64,000 nt of DNA from JBBSHE01 sp038253325 (GTDB taxonomy: Bacteria > Actinomycetota > Actinomycetes > Propionibacteriales > Nocardioidaceae): contig JBBSHE010000015.1 of assembly GCA_038253325.1 (NCBI GenBank), positions 1 to 64,000 on the forward strand. The letters are read 5' to 3'. This document shows positions 41,671 to 50,538 of this stretch, piece after piece. Both the position numbers and the translations under genes were made by a program. Each line of letters begins with the position of its first letter. Position 1 is the first letter of the stretch. The notes under the pieces were generated by a model, which had not been told where the DNA came from, did not search any database, and saw only the letters and a program-made list of their open reading frames with translations.

Positions 41671-43281
41671 CTAGACGGTGACCGCCGCACCCTTCGTGAG
41701 CCACCAGCGGGCATACCGGTTGAGCTGTGAGCCACGGCTCGACGCGATCGCCTCGAGTTCGGGCCAGCGGGTCATGCCCATGGCGTACATCAGCTGTTCT
41801 CTGCGCTGCGGGTCGCAATCCTCCTCGAACCAGGTCCGGACGGGCAGATTGGCCGGTATCGGGGAACCGGTGTGCGCAATGGCGGTGAGCGCCGAACCCC
41901 GAAGCTCCGGCAAGTCACAGGCAACCCTGGCCAGCTCGGGCACCGTATGCGGTGTCGCCACATAGGTGAGAACCCGGATTTCTGCATTCTGCACGGTCTG
42001 GTCCGCCCCGGTCAGGAGATCGTCGGCGAGCGCGTCGGCGAGGGCGTCTCGCCAGGGGCAGTACATGAGCAGCAGCGACGACTGGTGCCGGCGGTCGAGA
42101 TAGGTGTTGAACAGCGACTCCCGGAGCAGCCGCTGCGCCATGAACGTCAGGGGCTCCCCCGAGCGCGAAGCCTCGGCCGCCGCGTGCGTTATCGTCCGCG
42201 TCACCAGGTGTGCGACGTCTTCACGGACGAGCTCTCCGGTCAGGTTAACCTGCTGGACGGACTGAGTAGCCCGAGCAGCCGCCATCAGGCTCTCCAGCTT
42301 GGCCGATCTCCGCGGCAACCGGTTGACAAGGTCAACGACCATCGGGTCGATCACCGCGGAGTTGCTCACCACATGGGTCACCGCGCTTTCCATCGCACCC
42401 ATCCGGGTGGGAGCCACGTCGCCGCGAGCGATCCTGATCGAGGCGAGACCTGCAGCCGCCTGCTGGACGCCCGGGCGTTCGTGGTGCATGAGCTTGATCG
42501 CCAGGTCGGTTCCGCGGTCGCCCGGGACGTACTCGAGCAGCGAGATCGCGTCGGCCAGGGCCTGGCTTTCGGGGTCCATCACGAGGTCGCCGATCGACCG
42601 GACCACGTGCGGGAGGACATGCGGCACCGAGATGAGCGTCGCCAATGCCTCGATCCGCAGCGTGAAGGCAAGGCCGACCGAGCGACACATCTCGTTGGTC
42701 AGCCGGCGAACCAACAGCGTCCACATGTCCTCGGGGAGCAGCGGGCCTCCGCCTCGGGCCGTGAGTGCGGCGAGCACGAACCAGTCGTGGCCGGTATGGT
42801 CGCTACGCAGCAGGTTCTGGATCAGACCCTTGCCCTGAACCTCCGCCTGCGGTACCTCGAGCAGGGGGCGGGGGCGTCCTGTGTGCCGGGTCAGCGAACG
42901 ACGAAGGCCGTTGATCGGTGCCTGGATGGATCCCACCCGAAGATCGAGCGCACGCTCGTACAGCGCCGGCGCCCACGTCGGCACCTGCATGTCCCCGGAC
43001 TCCCAGCGGCTGATCGACGCCTGGCTCACGCGGTGGCCATGCCTCTCCAGCAGGCTGCGGAACGTGGCGCCCTTGTTGACGTCCGGATCCGGATGCCGGC
43101 TGCGAGCGGCGCGTAGCAACCAGGCCTCGCGTGGTCCGACACCGCCGTACGCGGACGTGAGCGGTGTGGTGTCGACCAACTCCCTGCGGGGGCGCCCGAC
43201 TCCCCGCAGCACGGGGGCCCGTTCGGCCTCCGACAAACCGGGGCGCAGCGACACTCTCTGCTCGCGTGCGGGGTATGCCAT
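41671..43281 (-). CDS. XRE-family protein with a large helical C-terminal part
   Basis: A 536-residue protein. A compact HTH near residues 70-105 (SLLERHGHRVSQASISRWES) suggests sequence-specific DNA binding. The remaining 400 residues are helical and contain repeated units such as HVVRSIGDLVMDPESQALAD and RGSALTAIAHTGSPIPANL, suggesting HEAT-like repeats. The N-terminal 60 residues are basic and disordered. I cannot name the family. It lies between tatC and the lipid kinase in the same orientation, a position that in M. tuberculosis has no such gene. Confidence 0.75.
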   Translation of the reverse strand: MAYPAREQRVSLRPGLSEAERAPVLRGVGRPRRELVDTTPLTSAYGGVGPREAWLLRAARSRHPDPDVNKGATFRSLLERHGHRVSQASISRWESGDMQVPTWAPALYERALDLRVGSIQAPINGLRRSLTRHTGRPRPLLEVPQAEVQGKGLIQNLLRSDHTGHDWFVLAALTARGGGPLLPEDMWTLLVRRLTNEMCRSVGLAFTLRIEALATLISVPHVLPHVVRSIGDLVMDPESQALADAISLLEYVPGDRGTDLAIKLMHHERPGVQQAAAGLASIRIARGDVAPTRMGAMESAVTHVVSNSAVIDPMVVDLVNRLPRRSAKLESLMAAARATQSVQQVNLTGELVREDVAHLVTRTITHAAAEASRSGEPLTFMAQRLLRESLFNTYLDRRHQSSLLLMYCPWRDALADALADDLLTGADQTVQNAEIRVLTYVATPHTVPELARVACDLPELRGSALTAIAHTGSPIPANLPVRTWFEEDCDPQRREQLMYAMGMTRWPELEAIASSRGSQLNRYARWWLTKGAAVTV

Positions 43282-43372
43282 CGTGCCCCTCCCAACCGGA
43301 TGCCGTCGACGTTCTTGCGACCTGTTGTGTGTTCAACGAGGCACCGCCCGTGACGTGACGGGACAAGGTCAC

Positions 43373-44221
43373 TCAGGTTCGGTCGATGGTCGACGGAGTG
43401 TCATCATCGAGCTGGGAATAGTCCGGTTCGTCACTATTTCGCCCACGTCGTCGGTCGACCGTTCGCGCAATCACCTCGGACAACAGGAACAAGATGACCA
43501 TCGGGAGCGCCAACAGGATCATCGTGAACGGGTCCGTCGACGGCGTCGCGACCGCCGCGAAGACGAACGTCGAGAAGACGATCCACGAGCGGTACCGGGC
43601 GAGTTGACGGCCCTTGACGATGCCGGCCAGGTTCAACAGGACGACGAACAACGGGATCTCGAACGACAGTCCGAAAACGAGCAGGACGCGCAGGATGAAG
43701 TTGAGGTACTGGTCGACCGGGATCAGGTTCCCTACGTCCTTCGGCGTGAAGCCCAACAGCGCGGTCAGGCCCTTCGGCATGACGTAGTAGCCGAGCGCGA
43801 CACCGGCCAGGAACAGTGGCCCGGCGATCGATACGAAGATCAGCGTCCACTTGCGTTCGGTCCGGTGCAGGCCGGGCATGATGAACGCCCAGACCTGGTA
43901 CAGCCACACCGGGCTGGTTCCGATCAGACCGGCGACCAACGACACCTTGAGCTGCAAGATGAACGCGGTTGAGAACCCGTTCAGAACGGGACGCGGATGC
44001 AGTCCCTTGCCCTCCAGTTGTCGCTGGGTGACCTTCAGTGGGTGGATCAGCAGTGCATAGATCTGGTCGTAGAAGAACCAGGCAACGGTCGTACCGACGA
44101 TGATCGCGACGGCGGCAAAGAACAGGCGGTTGCGAAGCTCGCGAAGGTGGTCGACCAGTGCCATTCGACCGTCTTCGGACGCGACGGCCCGAGATCGGCG
44201 CCCCCGCAGCGTGAAGGCCAC
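43373..44221 (-). CDS. tatC: Sec-independent protein translocase subunit TatC
   Basis: A 282-residue membrane protein with six transmembrane helices, the twin-arginine signal receptor of the Tat export machine. The conserved N-terminal MALVDHLRELRNRLFFA (residues 20-36) and the loop after helix 3 with GVALGYYVMPKGL are typical. The C-terminus has a charged tail of about 35 residues. It follows tatA by 18 nt, an operon arrangement conserved in actinobacteria; tatB is not in this window. The start may be an ATG about 20 residues inside (MALVDHL) instead of the GTG-like start at 44221. Confidence 0.96.
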   Translation of the reverse strand: MAFTLRGRRSRAVASEDGRMALVDHLRELRNRLFFAAVAIIVGTTVAWFFYDQIYALLIHPLKVTQRQLEGKGLHPRPVLNGFSTAFILQLKVSLVAGLIGTSPVWLYQVWAFIMPGLHRTERKWTLIFVSIAGPLFLAGVALGYYVMPKGLTALLGFTPKDVGNLIPVDQYLNFILRVLLVFGLSFEIPLFVVLLNLAGIVKGRQLARYRSWIVFSTFVFAAVATPSTDPFTMILLALPMVILFLLSEVIARTVDRRRGRNSDEPDYSQLDDDTPSTIDRT

Positions 44222-44239
44222 GCCAGGGATCCCGGCAGG

Positions 44240-44623
44240 CTAGCGATCGGTGTCGGTGGGGTGCGGATCCACCGTGGGCCGGTCAGGTGAGACCTCGGTC
44301 GTCGATGGCTCGGCTTGCGCCGGATGGACCGTCGGCGGCTGGGTTGTCGAGGCCGGGGTTGTCGAGGCCGGGGTTGTCGAGACCGGGGTTGTCGAGGACC
44401 GGACGGTCGGAGGCTGGGTCGTCGAAGTACCGAGCTGAGGCGATGGTTCCTGCTCTGCGTTGTCGTCGTCCATCAGGCCCTTGGTCTCAGACTTGAAGAT
44501 CCTCAGCGCTCGCCCGGTGCCGCGGGCGAACTCCGGCAGCTTCTTCGCACCGAACAGGACGAGGAGCACCAACGCGATGATGATGATTTCCGGTGCACCA
44601 AGATCGAAAACTGCCTTGTTCAC
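44240..44623 (-). CDS. tatA: Sec-independent protein translocase subunit TatA
   Basis: A 127-residue TatA: one N-terminal transmembrane helix (APEIIIIALVLLVLFGAKKL), the hinge GAKKLPEFARG and an amphipathic helix (ALRIFKSETKGLM), then a long disordered Thr/Pro tail. TatA oligomers form the export passage. The tail contains a 5-residue repeat STTPA encoded by a 15-bp tandem repeat, which makes it longer than most TatA proteins. The GTG at 44623 follows AAGAGGA. The gene is downstream of pafC in the same direction. Confidence 0.95.
   Translation of the reverse strand: MNKAVFDLGAPEIIIIALVLLVLFGAKKLPEFARGTGRALRIFKSETKGLMDDDNAEQEPSPQLGTSTTQPPTVRSSTTPVSTTPASTTPASTTQPPTVHPAQAEPSTTEVSPDRPTVDPHPTDTDR
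44344..44400. repeat. 15-bp tandem repeat in the tatA tail
   Basis: ttgtcgaggccgggg is repeated at 44344-44358, 44359-44373 and 44374-44388 (one change), with a partial fourth copy. Being a multiple of three, it changes tail length without a frameshift. Confidence 0.9.
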
Positions 44624-44687
44624 GTTGTCCTCTTCAGGTCGGATGCGGATCCGCGACCAGCATACGCCGCTGGTTGACTGAACAAGG

Positions 44688-45665
44688 TCACGGTGAGCCG
44701 CTGTACGCCTCCAGCGCGCGGGCGGCCGTCATCCGGACGTCATCGGCGAGGCTCTCGGGCTGGATCACCCGGGCATTGCCGCCGAGGCGCATCACCAGCC
44801 GTCGAAGCCAGTGTTCGTCGCTATAACGGAGGTCGATCTCGACGACGCGGCCAGGACGGCGGCGCACCTGCTCGACCGGATAGTAGTCGGCGACCCACGC
44901 CGCTGAGGGTTCGAGCGACAGCGTGGCGAGCCGATCGTCATCCGCGGGCTGGAACAAGCCGTGGGAGAGGTCACGGGGCCGGGCGTCAGCCGGCAGGTCA
45001 ATGGGTTCGGGAAGGACCTCGAGCGCGGTGATCCGGTCGACCCTGAACAGCCGTACATCGTCTGCGCGGTAGCACCAGCCCTCGAGGTAGGTGTGACCGG
45101 AGACGATCGCGAGCCGGATCGGATCGACCTCCCGTTCGGTGGTCTCGTCACGGCCAGGCACGTAGTACTCGAGACGGAGTCGTCGGTCCGTTCGAAGCGC
45201 GCGCTCGATCTGGCCCCGGGTAGCGGCGTCCACCGGGTCGATGTGGACGTCGACATTCGATGCCGGGACCCCGGCCTCGCCGGCGGCGAACTCCAGCTTC
45301 TGCAGGGCGCGATCGACGATGTCGCGCTCGGCGCCGTCGCTCGAGGCCCGGAGCGTCCGCAGCGCGACGATGAGTGCCACTGCCTCATGCGCGGTCAGCC
45401 GCAACGGGCGTGTCAGGTAGTCGGCGTTGGTCAGCCGTACGACACCCTCCCCCTCGACCGCCTCCATGTCGATGTCGATCATGTCGCCGCTCACGCTGTT
45501 CGGCAGTCCGCAGAACCAGAGCACTCGAAGGTCCTTGATGATCTGCGCCGGCGCGACCCCGAAGTGTGCCGCCACGTCGTCGACGGCGATCCCCTCCTTC
45601 GCGCGGAGATAGGGAACCAGCGCGAGCATCCGACTCACCTGGTCGTGGGCGTTGGCGGTCATCAT
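44688..45665 (-). CDS. pafC: WYL-domain regulator PafC
   Basis: A 325-residue regulator with an N-terminal winged HTH (AVDDVAAHFGVAPAQIIKDL), a central WYL domain (RLRLEYYVPGRDETTEREVD; HTYLEGWCYRADDVRLFRVD) and a WCX C-terminal part. PafB and PafC act together as the transcription activator of the LexA/RecA-independent DNA-damage response in mycobacteria; single-stranded nucleic acid binding by WYL is the proposed trigger. The ATG at 45665 overlaps the pafB stop by 4 nt, so both are made in equal amounts. Confidence 0.95.
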   Translation of the reverse strand: MMTANAHDQVSRMLALVPYLRAKEGIAVDDVAAHFGVAPAQIIKDLRVLWFCGLPNSVSGDMIDIDMEAVEGEGVVRLTNADYLTRPLRLTAHEAVALIVALRTLRASSDGAERDIVDRALQKLEFAAGEAGVPASNVDVHIDPVDAATRGQIERALRTDRRLRLEYYVPGRDETTEREVDPIRLAIVSGHTYLEGWCYRADDVRLFRVDRITALEVLPEPIDLPADARPRDLSHGLFQPADDDRLATLSLEPSAAWVADYYPVEQVRRRPGRVVEIDLRYSDEHWLRRLVMRLGGNARVIQPESLADDVRMTAARALEAYSGSP

Positions 45666-46627
45666 CGAGCACTCCCCTCGGCCAGCCGGTGTAGGCACTC
45701 GACGACGTGGTCGCGAACCTCGGATGGCCCCACTGCGACGACGTCCGGACCTTGTGCGGTCAGCTCCTCCGCCAGGCTCGTCGCACTCGAGTACGACACC
45801 TCGACGGTGTCCCATCCGTCGTCGCCAGGAGTCACCTCCGTCGCCCGCCGGCGCAACGCTCCGCCGGTCCCCTTGCGGATCGCAACCACGGCCTGCTTGC
45901 TCGGCTCGGCTGGTGCAAGGCTCGCGGCCAGCGCGCGCAGGTCGAGGTCGGGTGGGCGCACCACCGTATGGGGTGGCCCGGTCACGGTGACATCACCGTC
46001 GAACCGGGACAACCGGAACATCCGGGGTTCGCCCCGGTCGCGGTCGTGGCCGACGACGTACCAGTGTCCGTGCCAGGAAACCAGTCCCCACGGATCCAGC
46101 CGACGCATCGCCTTCCGGCGGGCGGATGCCGAGCGGTAACCGAACGAGATCGGGGTGGCGTTGGTGATCGCGGCGAACACCTGGTCGAATGCCGGTTCGG
46201 TGACCGCGAGCTGCGGCTCAACGATGTCGAACGCCTCGTCGTCGACCTCGACCCCGGCGGCGCGCAGCTTGCGGACCGCGCCGGACGTCGCGTTCGCGAG
46301 ACTCGCGTGCTGCCATACCCGGGCGGCGAGCCCAACCACGGCGGCCTCATCGGCCTCCAGCGTGATCTCGGGGAGCTCGAACCGGTCCCGGCGGATCCGG
46401 TAGCCGACCTCGTCGTCGAAGAAGCGGTCCCGGGAGCCGAGGTCGATCGGGACGCCGAGGACCCGAAGCTCTTCCTTGTCACGCTCGAACATCTTCTCGA
46501 ATGCGTCGGTGGACAGGTCGCGGTAGCCCTCGACCGCCTGCTTGATCTGGCTCTTCGAGATGTACGTACGGGCGACCAGTAGGCAGATCACCAAGTTCAT
46601 CAGCCGTTCGGACTTGCGAGCGGTCAC
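45662..46627 (-). CDS. pafB: WYL-domain regulator PafB
   Basis: A 321-residue partner of PafC with the same layout: HTH (SKSQIKQAVEGYRDLSTDAF), a WYL domain (ISFGYRSASARRKAMRRLDP; SWHGHWYVVGHDRDRGEPRM) and a WCX domain. The N-terminal ERLMNLVICLLVARTYISKS is a family hallmark. Despite the name it is not needed for pupylation itself; the link with pafA is genomic. The start is GTG at 46627, 24 nt after the FKBP gene, so it is probably in one transcript with pafA and the FKBP gene. Confidence 0.95.
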   Translation of the reverse strand: MTARKSERLMNLVICLLVARTYISKSQIKQAVEGYRDLSTDAFEKMFERDKEELRVLGVPIDLGSRDRFFDDEVGYRIRRDRFELPEITLEADEAAVVGLAARVWQHASLANATSGAVRKLRAAGVEVDDEAFDIVEPQLAVTEPAFDQVFAAITNATPISFGYRSASARRKAMRRLDPWGLVSWHGHWYVVGHDRDRGEPRMFRLSRFDGDVTVTGPPHTVVRPPDLDLRALAASLAPAEPSKQAVVAIRKGTGGALRRRATEVTPGDDGWDTVEVSYSSATSLAEELTAQGPDVVAVGPSEVRDHVVECLHRLAEGSAR

Positions 46628-46651
46628 GCGGCTACCGATCCCACGCGGACA

Positions 46652-47617
46652 TCAGGACGCGGCGAGGATGTCGATGACGAAGATCAGGTCGGCGTTCTTC
46701 GGAATCGTGGAGCCGCCTCCGGCCTTGCCGTATCCGAGTGCCGACGGAATGGTCAAGATGACCCGCGAGCCGACCGGCTGGCCGACGAGACCCTTGCTCC
46801 ACCCGGTGATGACGTGATTGAGGTCGACGGTCACCGGTTGCTTGGTGTACGACTCGTCGAATACCTTGCCGTCGGGGTAGAGGGCGCCGAGATAGTCGAC
46901 CGTGAGACTCTGGCCGGGCTTGACGGCGGCACCGTTGCCCTTGATCAGCAGATGGACACCCAGCGTGCTCACGTTGGGCGGCGTCGTCGCGGTCTTCTTG
47001 AAGCCGGTCGGAACCCCGGCCGAGCTCAGGACCAAGCCGGGAACCGACGCTGGCGCCGTCACCTTCTTGCCCTGCGGACCGGTGAGCGGGCTGGTCACGG
47101 ACACGAGCTTGACGACCGCCACGATGCTGTCGCCCGGAGCGACAGTCGTGCCGTTACCGGTCGGGTCGAAGGCGTCTCTGGCGGCCATCGTGACCAGGAC
47201 GACGTCGCCGGCATGCAGCCCCAACAGACCGGATCTGAGGCCCTTGATCGCCGAGCTGACGGGGAAGGTGTACGGCGCGGTGGTCGCCGTCCAGGGGCGG
47301 ATCCGGTTGGCAGTGTTGTTGCCGACCGAAACGCCGTCGCGGCCGACGTACTCGACGAACTTGATGCCGACGATCGACTTCGCCGTCACTGTCGGCCCCG
47401 AACCGGCTCCCTTGTGGAGCACCTTGCGCTGGGTCGACTTGACCGTGAACGGTTTCGGGAAATCGACCTTGGGCGCGCTGTCGAAACCACCGCTCACCGC
47501 GACCGCCGCGATCGTGCGGTACTTGACGCTGTCGCCGCCGCCGCTGCTGCAGGCGGCGGTCGACGCCAGGAGCGCAACGATGAGGACGGCGAAACGGCGT
47601 CGCACCACGGACCTCAC
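46652..47617 (-). CDS. FKBP-type peptidyl-prolyl isomerase lipoprotein
   Basis: A 321-residue exported lipoprotein. The GTG at 47617 gives a signal peptide with lipobox (FAVLIVALLASTAAC, Cys23 lipidated). The C-terminal 100 residues are a complete FKBP domain (VDYLGALYPDGKVFDESY; WSKGLVGQPVGSRVILTIPS; GYGKAGGGSTIPKNADLIF). The middle (about 75-185) looks like a second, degenerate FKBP domain (GDVVLVTMAARDAFDPTGNG). It should assist folding of exported proteins at the outer face of the membrane. It lies between pafA and pafB, an arrangement seen in several actinobacteria. Confidence 0.92.
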   Translation of the reverse strand: MRSVVRRRFAVLIVALLASTAACSSGGGDSVKYRTIAAVAVSGGFDSAPKVDFPKPFTVKSTQRKVLHKGAGSGPTVTAKSIVGIKFVEYVGRDGVSVGNNTANRIRPWTATTAPYTFPVSSAIKGLRSGLLGLHAGDVVLVTMAARDAFDPTGNGTTVAPGDSIVAVVKLVSVTSPLTGPQGKKVTAPASVPGLVLSSAGVPTGFKKTATTPPNVSTLGVHLLIKGNGAAVKPGQSLTVDYLGALYPDGKVFDESYTKQPVTVDLNHVITGWSKGLVGQPVGSRVILTIPSALGYGKAGGGSTIPKNADLIFVIDILAAS

Positions 47618-47682
47618 AGACGATGATCGGGGTTTCGGGACGGTCAAGCCTAGCCCACCGCACCCGGCCGTACGGTTGGCGG

Positions 47683-49044
47683 CTACATGGACTCGATGAG
47701 CCTCTCCACCCGCTCGTCGTGCGCCCGGAACGGGTCCTTGCACAAGACGGTGCGTTGCGCCTGGTCATTGAGCTTCAGGTGCACCCAGTCAACCGTGAAG
47801 TCGCGACGTCGCTCCTGCGCGCGCCGGATGAACTCGCCGCGGAGGCGGGCTCGGGTGGTCTGCGGCGCGACCGACTTTGCCTCGAAGACCGCCAGGTCGG
47901 TCGTCACCCGGGCCACCGCGCCGCGGCGCTCGAGCAGGTAGTAGAGGCCGCGGTCGCGGTGGATGTCGTGGTAGGCCAGGTCGAGCTGGGTGACCCGCGC
48001 GGAACTCAGGGGCAGGTTGTGCTGCGCCCGGTAGCGCTCGATCAGCGTGTACTTGATGACCCAGTCGATCTCGCGCTCGATGAGCGACAGGTCTCCCGAG
48101 TCGACTGCCTTCAGCGACCGCTCCCACAAGTCGAGCGCCGCGTCGACGGTCGGGCTGTGCCAGTCGCGCCGGTCGACGAACTGGCGCGCCTTCGACAGGT
48201 ACTCGTCCTGGATGTCCAACGCCGAGGCCATCCGGCCGTTGGCGAGCCGGACCTGCTTGCGTCCGGACATGTCGTGGGAGATCTCCCGGATCGCGCGGAT
48301 GGGGTTCTCGAGCGTGAGGTCGCGCATCACGGCGCCGGCCTCGATCATCCGCAGCACCAGGTCGGTGGTCGCGACCTTCAGCATCGTCGTGGTCTCGCTC
48401 ATGTTTGAGTCGCCCACGATCACATGGAGCCGGCGGAAACGTTCGGCGTCTGCGTGGGGCTCGTCCCGGGTATTGATGATGGGTCGCGACCTCGTCGTCG
48501 CGCTGGAGACGCCCTCCCAGATGTGCTCGGCTCGCTGGCTGACGGAGTACACGGCCCCGCGCGGCGTCTGCAACACCTTGCCGGCGCCACAGATGATCTG
48601 CCGGCTCACCAGGAACGGGATGAGTACGTCGGCGAGTCTGGAGAACTCGCCCTGGCGGCCGACCAGGTAGTTCTCGTGGCAGCCGTACGAGTTTCCCGCC
48701 GAGTCGGTGTTGTTCTTGAAGAGGTAGACGTCGCCGGAGATTCCCTCGTCGTGGAGCCGGCGTTCGGCGTCGATCAGAAGGCCCTCGAGCACGCGCTCAC
48801 CGGCCTTGTCGTGCGTGACGAGGCTGATCACGTCGTCACACTCGGGCGTGGCGTACTCCGGGTGGCTGCCGACGTCGAGATAGAGCCGGGCCCCATTTCG
48901 CAGGAAGACGTTGCTGCTGCGGCCCCACGACACCACCCGCCGGAACAGGTACCGCGCCACCTCGTCTGGAGACAGCCGGCGGGAGCCGCGAAACGTGCAT
49001 GTGACGCCGTACTCGTTCTCGATCCCGAAGATCCGGCGGTCCAT
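47683..49044 (-). CDS. pafA: Pup--protein ligase PafA
   Basis: A 453-residue carboxylate-amine ligase that attaches the C-terminal glutamate of Pup to target lysines. It begins RRIFGIENEYGVTCTFRG with the glutamine-synthetase-like ATP site, and the catalytic Asp is in LYLDVGSHPEYATPE. NTDSAGNSYGCHENYL and NTRDEPHADAERFRRLHVIV are shared with Dop. The C-terminal domain ends DPFRAHDERVERLIESM. The ATG at 49044 has TAGGCT 6 nt upstream, the same hexamer as dop. It is first in a likely transcript pafA-FKBP-pafB-pafC-tatA-tatC. Confidence 0.98.
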   Translation of the reverse strand: MDRRIFGIENEYGVTCTFRGSRRLSPDEVARYLFRRVVSWGRSSNVFLRNGARLYLDVGSHPEYATPECDDVISLVTHDKAGERVLEGLLIDAERRLHDEGISGDVYLFKNNTDSAGNSYGCHENYLVGRQGEFSRLADVLIPFLVSRQIICGAGKVLQTPRGAVYSVSQRAEHIWEGVSSATTRSRPIINTRDEPHADAERFRRLHVIVGDSNMSETTTMLKVATTDLVLRMIEAGAVMRDLTLENPIRAIREISHDMSGRKQVRLANGRMASALDIQDEYLSKARQFVDRRDWHSPTVDAALDLWERSLKAVDSGDLSLIEREIDWVIKYTLIERYRAQHNLPLSSARVTQLDLAYHDIHRDRGLYYLLERRGAVARVTTDLAVFEAKSVAPQTTRARLRGEFIRRAQERRRDFTVDWVHLKLNDQAQRTVLCKDPFRAHDERVERLIESM

Positions 49045-49050
49045 GCCGTC

Positions 49051-49056
49051 AGCCTA
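49051..49056 (-). promoter_or_regulatory. -10 hexamer TAGGCT of pafA
   Basis: TAGGCT-N6-ATG, identical in hexamer and spacing to the dop promoter. Predicts a leaderless pafA mRNA. Confidence 0.6.
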
Positions 49057-49094
49057 TGCCGTCCCCGGAGAGCCGCCGGCTACCCGCGAGTGCG

Positions 49095-49475
49095 TCAGCC
49101 CCCGTGGTAGACGGCCTCCACGTTGTGGCCGTCGAGGTCGCGCAGGAACACGCTGTAGTAACCGTGGTGGTACTCGGGCCATTCACGCGGCGGGTGCAGC
49201 ACCTCGACGCTGGCATCCACGGCGGCATCGTGGACCGCGTCGACGGCTTGCCGATCGGCGGCGCGAAAGGCCACGTGCAGCTCCCTGGTCTCGAGGCCGG
49301 TGGTCGGACCGAGCCAGAAGTTGGGGATGCCGTCCGGGCCGGAAAGACCGACGAAGAACGAGTCACCGTGCGGAAAGCGCATCACCTCCCGCATCCCGAT
49401 CGCGGCGAAGGTGCGTAGGTAGAAGGTGAGCGACCCCTCGACGTCGGCCACCTGGACACCGATGTGATCCAGCAT
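49095..49475 (-). CDS. VOC-superfamily (glyoxalase-like) protein
   Basis: A 126-residue vicinal-oxygen-chelate protein: MLDHIGVQVADVEGSLTFYL at the N-terminus with a His ligand, RELHVAFRAADRQAVDAVHD in the middle and YYSVFLRDLDGHNVEAVYHG at the end with His and Glu. The set fits a metal-dependent glyoxalase, dioxygenase or resistance protein; activity is not predictable. It is the first of a small group (VOC, membrane protein, VOC, AraC) placed between pafA and prcA. TAACCT lies 6 nt before the ATG. Confidence 0.9.
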   Translation of the reverse strand: MLDHIGVQVADVEGSLTFYLRTFAAIGMREVMRFPHGDSFFVGLSGPDGIPNFWLGPTTGLETRELHVAFRAADRQAVDAVHDAAVDASVEVLHPPREWPEYHHGYYSVFLRDLDGHNVEAVYHGG

Positions 49476-49481
49476 GGCTGG

Positions 49482-49487
49482 AGGTTA
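49482..49487 (-). promoter_or_regulatory. -10 hexamer TAACCT of the VOC gene
   Basis: TAACCT-N6-ATG at the gene starting at 49475; leaderless layout. Confidence 0.5.
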
Positions 49488-49641
49488 TCGGCATCCTACG
49501 ACACTGAGCGACGGCGCGCTTCAGTAGTTGCCCTGCTCACCGTCGAGCAACAACCCTCCCACGGCACCCTGACCCTCGCTGTTCGCTCGGCCGTCCCCAT
49601 CCTCGCCCCCGCTCTCCGATCGGCGCTGGGCGGGTATGAAA

Positions 49642-50055
49642 CTACCGCGAACGGACATGGCGCAGTCCGGCGGCGGCGAGGGCAGCCGACGCCACGACGT
49701 TGACGCCGACAGCCGTGCGAATCGCCGGTGTCCATCCGCGCCGGTGGTACGTCACGGGTTCAATGAGCGTTCCGGCAATGCATCCCAGGCCGAGGCCGAC
49801 TGCCATGAAGCCTGACGCATCGCCCCGCCGAAGCCGGCCCGCTCGGGCGGCCCCGATCAGCGCCGCCACCGGCATCGGCCACGGCGCGGCGACGCCCGCT
49901 CCCAACCCGATCAGTAGCCCGGAACGCACCGTCAGCGGGATCGCGAGACCGAATGGTTCCCCGGCGACGTCGTGACGCATCGCCACCGCACTGCCAAGGA
50001 CGTCCGCGAACGCGAAGGCGGCCGCCGCGGCAGTTAGCACAGGATCGGATGGCAT
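49642..50055 (-). CDS. Small integral membrane protein of unknown function
   Basis: A 137-residue protein with about four hydrophobic segments (LTAAAAAFAFADVLGSAVAM; GLLIGLGAGVAAPWPMPVAA; FMAVGLGLGCIAGTLIEPV; TAVGVNVVASAALAAAGL). The loops are basic. No family I can name. The start at the ATG 50055 is chosen as the first hydrophobic helix begins just after; a TAATGG lies 7 nt upstream of it. It is flanked by two VOC genes in the same direction but with gaps of 78 and 166 nt, so it may be independent. Confidence 0.65.
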   Translation of the reverse strand: MPSDPVLTAAAAAFAFADVLGSAVAMRHDVAGEPFGLAIPLTVRSGLLIGLGAGVAAPWPMPVAALIGAARAGRLRRGDASGFMAVGLGLGCIAGTLIEPVTYHRRGWTPAIRTAVGVNVVASAALAAAGLRHVRSR

Positions 50056-50133
50056 GGCTGCGCCATTATCGCCGGACCCACCAGTGGTGGCGACCCATCC
50101 GTTTTCCCTTGCCCAGCGGTCGCAAGGCATCCC

Positions 50134-50538
50134 TTACTGACCCGCGTAGGAGCCGATGCTCCAGATGTTGCCCTCGGGATCCGTGATCGAGAACCCGCGC
50201 GCGTTGTCTGCATAGTCCTCGTCACGGATCGGCCTGATGACGGTCGCGCCGGCGGCCTCGACCCTGGCGTAGAGGTCGTCCGGACGATCGGTCATAAGGT
50301 AGACCGATCCGGTGCCCTTTGGCCGCGGAGCCTCCGGCATACCCCTGCCGGAGCCCAGCATGATGGCGCCGCCGGGCGGCCAGCGGAGCTCCGCGTGGTG
50401 AATCACCGCCGGGTTGTCGTCGTCTGGATACGACGCGACCACCTCGAAGCCGAGGGCGGTCTCGAGGAACTCGATCGCGGCGGGAGCATCGTCGTAGTGA
50501 AGGGTCGGCCAGACATGGGCCTGCGTTTTGGCGGTCAT
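50134..50538 (-). CDS. VOC-superfamily protein coupled to an AraC regulator
   Basis: A 134-residue glyoxalase/bleomycin-resistance-like protein: VWPTLHYDDAPAAIEFLETA, FEVVASYPDDDNPAVIHHAE and GFSITDPEGNIWSIGSYAG are the conserved parts; the last has the Glu-type ligand replaced around PEGN as in many PhnB-like members. The ATG at 50538 overlaps the AraC stop by 4 nt, so regulator and enzyme form one unit, a layout typical of small detoxification operons. Confidence 0.9.
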   Translation of the reverse strand: MTAKTQAHVWPTLHYDDAPAAIEFLETALGFEVVASYPDDDNPAVIHHAELRWPPGGAIMLGSGRGMPEAPRPKGTGSVYLMTDRPDDLYARVEAAGATVIRPIRDEDYADNARGFSITDPEGNIWSIGSYAGQ

